Shown one piece after another: positions 48,601 to 56,258 of a stretch of DNA of 64,000 bases (the first letter of the stretch is position 1; each line of letters starts with the position of its first letter). A program made the position numbers and the translations under genes. The stretch comes from Girardinichthys multiradiatus (lineage: Eukaryota; Chordata; Actinopteri; Cyprinodontiformes; Goodeidae). Under the pieces are notes generated by a model. The model saw only the letters and a list, made by a program, of their open reading frames with translations. It searched no databases and had not been told where the DNA came from. The DNA is taken from positions 22,809,806 to 22,873,805 of the forward strand of contig NC_061818.1 of the NCBI RefSeq assembly GCF_021462225.1, in the 5' to 3' direction.

Positions 48601-49085
48601 TACAGCCAGTTGCAGAGGAATATGCTGACATCTACTGGGAACTGTTGACCGAACCTCCAAGCAGCATCTTCTCGGTGTGTCAGCTGTGGAAACCCTGGAT
48701 TCAAAGTCTCTGCCCCTGCACCTCTCCGCCTGACCCGCCCCATGTCACTCTGTTCTACAACCGTTGTCACACTGAATGGTACCAGATTTGTTTAATGAAA
48801 CAGTAGAAGGTAAGACATGGTTTATTTCATCCAAAAATGTTTATGTGGCTCTTGAGGGTGTGGCTGCAACAGTTAATTTAACACCCGACCAAGCAGAATG
48901 GTATTTACTGTCAGATGAAGCTGTTCCTCATGTTTCTCTTTCTTTGCATCCTGTGCATCAAGCTAAGGAATTGAGAGGAGTGGTAAAGCGCTCTCTGGCA
49001 GCTGGGGACTGGCAGGACACCTCAGACAACCAACTTAATTTTGGTTACAGACTTCTCAAAACAGGTTCCAGAGAAACCAACCGAG
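48601..49085 (+). pseudogene. ERV-A post-protease domain with two HxT/S motifs
   Basis: Two frames together cover a domain that also follows the protease in ERV-B. PPHVTLFYN (about 48739) and, after a frameshift near 48775, VPHVSLSLHP (about 48930) lie about 63 residues apart. A segment ending AAGDWQDT comes after, matching RARDWVVT in ERV-B. The two copies differ widely elsewhere, so survival of both His motifs is notable. Layout resembles 2H phosphoesterases; this is inference. The text then jumps into integrase C-terminal sequence, so RT, RNase H and the integrase core are deleted. Confidence 0.65.
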
Positions 49086-49087
49086 GG

Positions 49088-49270
49088 ACCTCAGCCAACC
49101 ACGTCCGAAGCTGAGTGGATCCTGCTGAAAGTCATCAAACGGAAGTGGTCAGAGCCCAGGTGGACGGGTCCATTCCAGGTCACAGAGAGAACCTCACATG
49201 CGGTGAGGGTCAAGGGCAAAGGAGACACGTGGTATCTTTGGAGCCAGTGTGCAGCAGCAGAGGCACCACA
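49088..49270 (+). pseudogene. ERV-A integrase C-terminal domain
   Basis: It reads ILLKVIKRKWSEPRWTGPFQ followed by TSHAVRVKGKGDTWYLWSQC, the SH3-like C-terminal domain of gammaretrovirus-type integrases. Joined directly to the post-protease domain by an internal deletion. Confidence 0.85.
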
Positions 49271-49534
49271 GAGATCGCTGCCAGAGGTCCAGCAGAATCT
49301 GAGGGACAACACCAGCACACCAAAAGACCTTTCTCACCCAATTCAAGGGGCAGAATAATCCCCTAGGGTGAGAAAGCGTTCATTTACACCTAAAGGTTAG
49401 TCTACACCTTAGGTGCACCGTCAGATCAGTGGTCCCACCAATAGGGGCAGAATAATTCCCTGGTGAGACCACTTAGCTCCAGGTCAGTCTACACCTGTGA
49501 GTGAAGACCAGGACATCACACAGAAGAGGCGGAT

Positions 49535-49909
49535 GTGATTGAGTTTTCCTCTCTTTCACTGGTGGTCGTAGCTGCTCTCCCACCGAGAACTGAACTGAAC
49601 ACTCTGAACTTTAAAAGAAAAAAAAGGTCTTTTGTGTTTCACCATATTGTTAATCCTCATCATCCTTTACAGGTACCTTTGAAAAGGATGGGAGGTCAAA
49701 ATCTAGGACCCAGGCCTCTTAAGGGTTGGGTCACGGTAGGTATAGGTGTTTTATCATTCTTCATTGTTACATTGATTTTTGGATTGTTTTGTGAACTTCC
49801 AGTACACTGGAAAAGGTTGATTACCATTGAAGGGAAAACCGCACCTCCTCCTTCCCATATGATGCCTTTGCTTGCGGTGGATGCTAACGAGGAGGAGGAC
49901 GAAGATTAA
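49535..49909 (+). pseudogene. ERV-A env leader region
   Basis: A 124-codon frame with a single hydrophobic span (VTVGIGVLSFFIVTLIFGLF) and an acidic end, like the env leader of ERV-B. It overlaps the presumed env start and is closed by TAA. The rest of env is missing except for a piece after ERV-B (58738-59018). Confidence 0.6.
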
Positions 49910-49981
49910 CCCGTAAGAGTAAGTTACAGGGCGTCTGATATGTATTACTGTCTAGGGAGCAGAAGGACGGTAGAATATTAT

Positions 49982-49986
49982 ATTGG
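49982..49986. repeat. Target-site duplication of ERV-B (left)
   Basis: ATTGG directly precedes the 5' LTR and recurs directly after the 3' LTR at 58733-58737. Five-base duplications are usual for several retroviral genera. It proves that ERV-B entered as one unit into ERV-A. Confidence 0.95.
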
Positions 49987-50361
49987 TGTTAGGGTTAATT
50001 AATGATTATATATGTTTTAACTTTAATAGAAGTGAAGCTTGCTGTTCAGAGTGATTATATCTTATATGTACAAGAGCTGCAAGATAGAGACAGGATGTTC
50101 TAGAACATTCTGTCAGTGCAGCTGTTTCTAATCATTATGAGTGTGCATCTCTCCCTTATTTGTGCTTGGAACATTCTGTAACCAGGGCCTCTTCTCTTAT
50201 GAATAAAAGGCAGAGAGAGCAGGGGCTGTTTCAGAGTGTTGGTGGAGGATTGTAACTGAGCAGCCTCTGAAAACACTCTCACCTGCAGGTTAAAATGAAC
50301 TAACTTCTCTGTGTCTTTCTTTGTGCAGAATTGTGAAAGTGTTTGGTGTTTAAACCTAACA
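49987..50361 (+). repeat. ERV-B 5' LTR
   Basis: 375 bp from TGTTAGGG to CCTAACA. A TATA-like/poly(A)-like ATGAATAAAAGGC sits at about 50199, so the same segment may hold the promoter or the polyadenylation hexamer. No difference from the 3' LTR was seen by eye. Confidence 0.97.
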
Positions 50362-50365
50362 TAAA

Positions 50366-50382
50366 TGGTCCTTCGAGCCGGA
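50366..50382 (+). promoter_or_regulatory. Primer-binding site, tRNA-Tyr
   Basis: TGGTCCTTCGAGCCGGA is complementary to the 3' end of vertebrate tRNA-Tyr (acceptor stem CCTTCGA). It lies 4 bases after the LTR. The same sequence follows the LTR of ERV-C at 61979. Confidence 0.85.
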
Positions 50383-50627
50383 GACCAAGACGCTTGACGA
50401 TCCCAGTGGGTGAGTGAGATTCCAGACAAATCTGTGGCCACAGTACTAATACCCTTTCCGGGACTGGTCCCTCCCTGACAGGCTGGGGTCTGACGGCTGA
50501 CGGTACTCCCGAGGACACAGAGAACCAGTGAGTAGGTCTTTCATTTAAAAGGAATGAGTGATGAAATGCAAATGACCTAAAATAGTACAGTATAGAGAAA
50601 CCCTGACAATTCTAGACACTATCAGGT

Positions 50628-50912
50628 GAACTAAAATAGACAGTTAAATTCCGCAGGAGGGTAGACTCCCTTAGTTGAAATAGACTAATTAAACTCTACA
50701 CAGGACGGCGGAGTCCTCTGTTGAACTAAAATAGACAGTTAAATTCCGCAGGAGGGTAGACTCCCTTAGTTGAAATAGACTAATTAAACTCTACACAGGA
50801 CGGCGGAGTCCTCTGTTGAACTAAAATAGACAGTTAAATTCCGCAGGAGGGTAGACTCCCTTAGTTGAAATAGACTAATTAAACTCTACACAGGACGGCG
50901 GAGTCCTCTGTT
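50628..50912 (+). repeat. Three 95-bp tandem repeats in ERV-B leader
   Basis: Units at 50628-50722, 50723-50817 and 50818-50912 appear identical. Each contains two short hairpins with six-base purine-rich loops: GGAG-GGTAGA-CTCC and AGGAC-GGCGGA-GTCCT. ERV-C has two units (62241-62430). The site between primer site and gag is where retroviral dimerisation/packaging elements reside, so a packaging role is plausible but unproven. Confidence 0.92.
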
Positions 50913-51217
50913 ATGTTTTTGTGAAAGTAATTACAGTAAGAGTAAAACGCGTAAAAAAGTGTGACTGAAAAACGTGTGGAAGAGTGAATGGAATCGTAAT
51001 GACCATTAGGTCCTTACTTTTCATATAAACTGAAAACAGATAGTAAATGGTGAGCCTTTGTGGATGCTTGTAGGCAAGAAAATCCCACCTGAACAGGGTT
51101 GAAGTGGATTTTACCACAACTGACTTCTTGATCACCATCCTGTTTTCAAATACATAAATCCAGTATTTAGAATACACCAGGTATTAAAAAACATACTGGA
51201 TCTAAATTTAGTTCAAA

Positions 51218-52765
51218 ATGGGAAAGGGGCAAAGTAAAGAGAAACAAAAGTTACTTGATAACCTTACATGCAAAGATTGGAAAGCGGTAGAAAAAGAAAA
51301 TCAAGATGCAGTAGAACCCCTATGTTATTGGATAAAAACCTATAATTATAATGGAAAGCTGTCTACAAGTGCCCTAACAGAATTACAGAATAAAATAAAA
51401 ATTAAATGCAAAAATAATGAAAAACAAATGAGAAAGGAAGGTTATGCACAGACTCAAGTCTGGGTTAAAATAGCAAAACAACGTGAGGAAGGAGAAAGAC
51501 TGGCAAAACAGGAAAGAGAGGAAAGGAAGCGACAAAATAAAGAGAAAAAAAAAGCAAGTGAAGAAGAGCAAAAGAGAGAAAAAGAGGAATCAAAATGGAA
51601 AGAAGCAGGACATGAGAACATAATGTTTCACAGAAGGGAAGATAATGAATATTCTGGTCCCTACTTAGCGTTGCAACAGCAGTTACTGCAGCAACAGGGA
51701 GGGGCAGTGGGGAGAGATGATATAGATGCACCCACTGCTCCACCACCACCATCACCACCTGGATATACACCACGAACACCAATTGCTACTCGAAGCACTG
51801 GTGCAGTGGGTAAACGGTCTGCAACATTGGGACATTTATTATCTCCATTACCTAGGGTTAGTCCCATGACCCTAGATGAAGGAGGGGATGTGCAAACTTT
51901 TCCCCTCATTGAACTCCCTAACCCACGAGCAGGCGCAGAAGGCCAATCAGACACAATTAGAGTTTATCGAACTTGGACCCAAGATGATGTTAAAAAGGCT
52001 GTAGAAGGAATCCCACACCCTAGAGAGGATGTGGATGAGAGTGTGAGGCAGATGGAGGATCTTAGAAAAGCCTACCATCTGAATGGAATGGAAGTCCAAC
52101 AAGCATGGATGTGCAAACTAGGCCCTGACTGGTATCACGTGAAGGGAGGTTATGATCCATCAACTGCATTAGGAGCACCTCTTGCAGCTGGTAGCGGAGA
52201 GCTAACAACCCAGTTAGATCCTCTCCTGGATAGAGTAAAAGGAAAATATAAAAAGAGAGCAAATTACACTGAAATAGGAAGATGTAAACAAAAACCAGAT
52301 GAACCTTTTGATGAATATAGAGTAAGAATGGCAAAAGTTTTTAAAGTTCACAGTGGACTGGAACCAAGCGAGGATGAAAATGGTGCTTATCAGCAGCAAC
52401 TAAAAAATGCACTCCACTCAGGCTCAACACCCGACATACATGGCTGGGTGAACCGGCACTACATAGGAATGAGTGGGGGCTCGCTTGCAGACTACATAAA
52501 TCATGCGCTGCATGCTGAAAAAGTTATAAAAAGTAAAAAGGGTAAAAAGGACACAGTCAGAGACGCAGTGTTTTACCAAGAGGAGGACAACACTGTGTAC
52601 TATCAACAGTCACAGGGCAGGGGAAGAGGCAGAGGCCGAGGTAGAGGAAGAGGTAGAGGACACTTTGGAGCACAAAATCTTAGAGCATGTTGGTCCTGCG
52701 GTAAAGAAGGACATCTAGCCAGGGATTGTAGGGGAGGTCCTCCCCCACAAACTAAAAATGCATGA
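51218..52765 (+). CDS. gag: ERV-B Gag
   Basis: 515 residues, the structural polyprotein. It starts MGKGQSK, a myristoylation-type N-terminus. Residues 60-135 are a Lys/Glu-rich helical region. A PTAP late motif at about residue 171 is followed by PPGY. The capsid-like part (about 250-430) includes a major-homology-like segment (PDEPFDEYRVRMAKVF). The end has a (GR)n tract and one CCHC knuckle, CWSCGKEGHLARDC. The ATG at 51218 is the first after the leader repeats and begins the myristoylation motif. It ends at UGA followed by CUAG, with pol in the same frame. The frame is entirely open. Confidence 0.95.
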   Translation: MGKGQSKEKQKLLDNLTCKDWKAVEKENQDAVEPLCYWIKTYNYNGKLSTSALTELQNKIKIKCKNNEKQMRKEGYAQTQVWVKIAKQREEGERLAKQEREERKRQNKEKKKASEEEQKREKEESKWKEAGHENIMFHRREDNEYSGPYLALQQQLLQQQGGAVGRDDIDAPTAPPPPSPPGYTPRTPIATRSTGAVGKRSATLGHLLSPLPRVSPMTLDEGGDVQTFPLIELPNPRAGAEGQSDTIRVYRTWTQDDVKKAVEGIPHPREDVDESVRQMEDLRKAYHLNGMEVQQAWMCKLGPDWYHVKGGYDPSTALGAPLAAGSGELTTQLDPLLDRVKGKYKKRANYTEIGRCKQKPDEPFDEYRVRMAKVFKVHSGLEPSEDENGAYQQQLKNALHSGSTPDIHGWVNRHYIGMSGGSLADYINHALHAEKVIKSKKGKKDTVRDAVFYQEEDNTVYYQQSQGRGRGRGRGRGRGRGHFGAQNLRACWSCGKEGHLARDCRGGPPPQTKNA

Positions 52766-52769
52766 CTAG
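52763..52769 (+). promoter_or_regulatory. UGA-CUAG stop-codon readthrough context
   Basis: The gag stop reads TGACTAG and the next frame is open at zero offset for 323 codons. UGA followed by CUA is a known leaky stop context in some RNA viruses and vertebrate mRNAs, and gammaretroviruses make Gag-Pol by readthrough. A downstream pseudoknot was not resolved. Confidence 0.75.
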
Positions 52770-53737
52770 ATCGTGAGACAAACGGGACAGAATTGGATCA
52801 AAATTTAATACAAGAGAAAACCACCTCAGAAGATGAGGAAATACTAAATTTAGATGACCTATTCTATGTTGAAAAAATAAGACCTGAAATAACCCTGCTG
52901 GTACAAGGCACACCTATCACGTTTCTTTGTGATAGTGGAGCTTGCAGGACAACAATTAGAGAACAATTACCATATGTGAGACCCAGTGGGAAATGTACCA
53001 CAGTTCAGGCCGCACAAGGTAAAATCGAACAAGTAAATGAAACAGAACCCTTATGGGTCAGAGATCCAGAAGGAAAAACATGTCAGTTATCAGTTTTGAT
53101 GTTACCAGAATGTCCAGTGAACCTATTAGGAAGAGATGGCTTAATAGCCCTCTGCCTAAGCCTAACACCAACCCCAGAGGGTTTGAGAGTGGTCAGAGGC
53201 AAACCTGAGGAAGTCTATGTAGTACAAGGGACGGGAACACCAAATTATTACTACACTTTAGACATCCCTAACAAACCGCCAACTGCAACAGGGGCATCGT
53301 TAGTGGATGAAGGCAAACAATCAATGCGGAGCCCACAAGATGTTATGTCACCAGATGAATTACATGTGACAATGTGGTATACTGCAAAGCCAGACACCAA
53401 GTACATGAGTGAACTGAACAGGATGACCCCAACAAAGATAACAGTCTCATATGTGTACTCAGATGTAGAAGCAAATGCAGCAGCTGCAGTAATATTGCCA
53501 GAAACTGTCAAACCACTGTTCAGACAACTTTCTGGGCCACACATATCCTTATGCAAAGACAAAAAGGAAGAATGGAAAAACTTAGCAAAACTAGTGGACA
53601 GAGGTGAAAGAGCAAGGGATTGGGTGGTAACCGGCATGAACACATGGTATAGCCAGTCCACTGAAATGACCAAAAAGGCATTGTTCTGGACAGTAACTGT
53701 CCAGGCTGGAGTGCACCTAGACCCAAAACAAAAATGA
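52766..53737 (+). CDS. pro: ERV-B protease plus extra HxT/HxS domain
   Basis: In frame with gag after its stop. Residues 40-135 are a retropepsin-like domain with FLCDSGACRTTI (DSG active site) and NLLGRDGL. From about residue 190 follows a domain with LHVTMWY and, 59 residues later, PHISLCKD, then a helical segment ending RARDWVVTG. The layout matches the two catalytic His motifs of 2H phosphoesterases. It is not dUTPase-like. The region ends at UGA (53735-53737), after which the frame resumes into RT. The UGA could be a nonsense mutation (for example from UGG) or a second leaky stop. The same domain in ERV-A shows it belongs to the lineage. Confidence 0.85.
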   Translation, partial: LDRETNGTELDQNLIQEKTTSEDEEILNLDDLFYVEKIRPEITLLVQGTPITFLCDSGACRTTIREQLPYVRPSGKCTTVQAAQGKIEQVNETEPLWVRDPEGKTCQLSVLMLPECPVNLLGRDGLIALCLSLTPTPEGLRVVRGKPEEVYVVQGTGTPNYYYTLDIPNKPPTATGASLVDEGKQSMRSPQDVMSPDELHVTMWYTAKPDTKYMSELNRMTPTKITVSYVYSDVEANAAAAVILPETVKPLFRQLSGPHISLCKDKKEEWKNLAKLVDRGERARDWVVTGMNTWYSQSTEMTKKALFWTVTVQAGVHLDPKQK

Positions 53738-55633
53738 CACATCTTTTTCACAAAAGAAGAAGAGGAACTACTTAAACAAGTTCCTGAGAGACTATGGTCA
53801 CAAGGACCTACTGATGTTGGCCTGGTAAAAGGAGCACTTCCTGTTGTGATAAGACCAAAAACAGAGTACAGACCCAGAGTTAAACAATATCCTCTAAAAC
53901 CAGATGCAATGGTGGGAATAGAACCTGTTATTGAAGATTTAAAGAAGGCTGGAGTATTAATTGAGTGTGCTGAATCACCCTGTAACACACCAATATTCCC
54001 TGTAAAAAAGGCACCCCCATCTGTGGGATGGAGGATGGTTCAAGATTTACAAGCGGTAAATAATGCAGTAATACAAAGATCTCCGTGTGTAGCAGATCCA
54101 CACACGTTATTAAACTCTTTGAACCCAAAAGCAAAATACTTCACTGTGGTGGACATAAGCAATGCATTCTTTTCTGTACCACTACACAAAGACAGTCAAT
54201 ACTGGTTTGCTTTCACCTTTAAAGGGAAAAGATACACTTATACCAGATTACCACAAGGATATTGTGAAAGCCCCACCATCTACTCCCAAGTTCTTACATC
54301 CAGCTTGGCCACTTTTGACCCACCACAACAGAGCCAATTGCTCACGTATGTGGATGACATACTAGTTGCATCTGAAACCGAAGAAAAATGCAAAAAAGAC
54401 TCCATAGCACTCCTGAAACATTTGGCTAAAGAAGGCCACAAAGTCAGCAAAAACAAATTACAGTTTTGTAAGGAAAGTGTGAAATATCTGGGCCATCAGC
54501 TCAGTTCAGGGGGAAAAACAATAATGGAGGAAAGGAAAACTGCAATTCTGCAAGCACCAAAACCATTGACAAAGAAACAAATGATGTCTTTTTTAGGACT
54601 CACTAATTACTGTAGAAGTTGGGTGCCAAATTATGCAGAGCTAACAGCACCCTTGCAAAGCCTGATGTACAAAGAGGAACTTAAAATGTCTGACTACCTA
54701 AAATGGAGTTCTGAAGCAGAAGATGCACTCTGTAAATTGAAACAAACTATGGTGGGAAGTTGTGTGTTAGCATTACCAGATTACAACAAAGACTTTGTAC
54801 AAATGGTAGACTGCAAAGGAAATTTCATGACCTCCGTGTTGACACAGCTACATAGAAGTAAATATAAACCAGTAGCCTACTATTCAACCAAAATGGATGC
54901 AGTGGCGTGTGCCCTTCCACATTGCGTTAGAGCAGTGGTGGCTGCTTCCCTAGCAGTCACGTCTAGCGCAGATGTTGTACTATTCCATCCACTCACTTTG
55001 AAAGTACCTCATGCAGTTTCAGCACTGCTTTTGCAAACTAAAATGAGTTTTCTGTCACCTGCAAGACATCTTTCCTGTATGTCTATCCTGCTGTCACAAC
55101 CACATCTCAAAATAGAACGGTGTACAGCACTAAACCCAGCAACATTAATCCCCACAGAGGAGGATGGAGAAACTCATGATTGTGAAACATTATCTGAGGA
55201 AATAGCAAAAAGCAGAAAAGACTTAAAAGATACTCCTTTGACAGAAGGAGAAATATTATTTGTAGACGGGTCTTCCAAAAAGGATGAGAAAGGTAAAACA
55301 AAAACCGGATATGCTGTAGTGACTCTTAATAAAGTACTAAAAGCAGAAGCACTCCCTTCACACTACTCAGCGCAAGCTGCTGAGTTAGTAGCCTTAACTG
55401 AAGCATGCAAATTAATGACAGGAAAAAGTGCAACAATATACACTGATAGCCAGTATGCATATGCAACAACGCATACTTTTGCACAACATTGGAAAAATAG
55501 GGGTATGATTACCTCCACTGGAAAACCTGTAACACATGCAGCACTATTAACAGAGCTATTGCAAGCAGTCCAACTGCCAAAAAGCTTGCAATATGCAAAT
55601 GTGCAGCACACACCACAGGAACAGACACTGTGA
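53738..55633 (+). pseudogene. pol: ERV-B reverse transcriptase and RNase H
   Basis: The frame is the same as gag and protease and is open from 53738 to 55633. RT: palm motifs include TVVDISNAFFSVPL, LPQGYCESPT and YVDDILVAS (both motif C Asp present), with a connection (FLGLTNYCRSWVP). RNase H: FVDGSS (Asp), AELVALTEA (Glu), IYTDSQYAY (Asp). The last RNase H helix lies in another frame, so a one-base shift around 55585-55620 cuts the protein. The upstream UGA also separates it from gag-pro. Most catalytic residues are intact, suggesting recent damage. Confidence 0.93.
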
Positions 55634-56042
55634 CTAAAGGCAACGCCTTTGCTGATAAAACTGCTAAAGCAGCTGCAGAACAACAACCAAGTAGTCTTCT
55701 CCTAGTAACAATGGAACTAAAAGATGAAACATTACTGGAAATGCAACAACAATCACCCCAAAATGAAATACAAACCTGGCTAAAAAAGAGAGCTCAACTT
55801 AAAGAAGGGATATACACCTGACCAGAAAATAAACCTATCCTACCAAAAAACCTATACAAATGGGCAGCAATTTCGAGTCATGGAGTTTCTCATGTCTCGA
55901 GAGGAGGAATGGTAGGATTAGTGAACAAAATATACACAACATATGGATTTAACTCTTATTCAAAAAATTTTTGTAGAACATGTTTGATCTGTGCTAAACA
56001 CAATGCACAAGGGAACTTCAGACCAAAAAGGGGACTAAAATA
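55630..56042 (+). pseudogene. pol: ERV-B RNase H tail and integrase N-terminal domain only
   Basis: It begins with the end of RNase H (GNAFADKTAKAAAE), has a UGA at 55819-55821 in a place where Trp would fit, then a HHCC zinc-binding domain (SSHGVSHVSRGG ... CRTCLICAKHN). TAA follows at 56040-56042. The DDE core and C-terminal domain are absent, and env begins about 200 bases later. About 0.9-1 kb of pol appears deleted (estimate from normal integrase size). Without the core, integration in cis is impossible. Confidence 0.88.
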
Positions 56043-56258
56043 AGTTTCTTAATAGCAGTGTTTATTCTAACCATCATAATTTGTGTTGTGGTCATAGCAT
56101 TGTGGTATCTGTTGTAGCATTGTAGCTCTTCATCTGACCTTCAGAGAAAGTCCGGCTACAAAGGGAGCTGCAATCATAGTTTGCAGCTGTCTCAAACCGG
56201 TGAAGATTGTCCACAGCTCTGTTACAGGTTTTTAGGAAGGGCGCCAATCTACAGAAAG

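Noticed and set aside
50100..50441. Minus-strand ORFs in LTRs (also 58471-58797, 61815-62131)
   Set aside because: They recur only because the LTR recurs; no sign of a protein.
51383..51782. Minus-strand ORFs inside gag rich in Phe/Leu
   Set aside because: Antisense shadow of the Lys/Glu-rich gag region; no independent evidence.
53251..53988. 245-codon minus-strand ORF across the protease/RT region
   Set aside because: Shadow of the sense pol frame; an HTLV-like antisense gene was considered but there is no domain or promoter evidence.
55631..55637. Second UGA-CUA readthrough site in pol
   Set aside because: The UGA is in the frame left behind by the RNase H frameshift, so it would not be a natural stop of pol.
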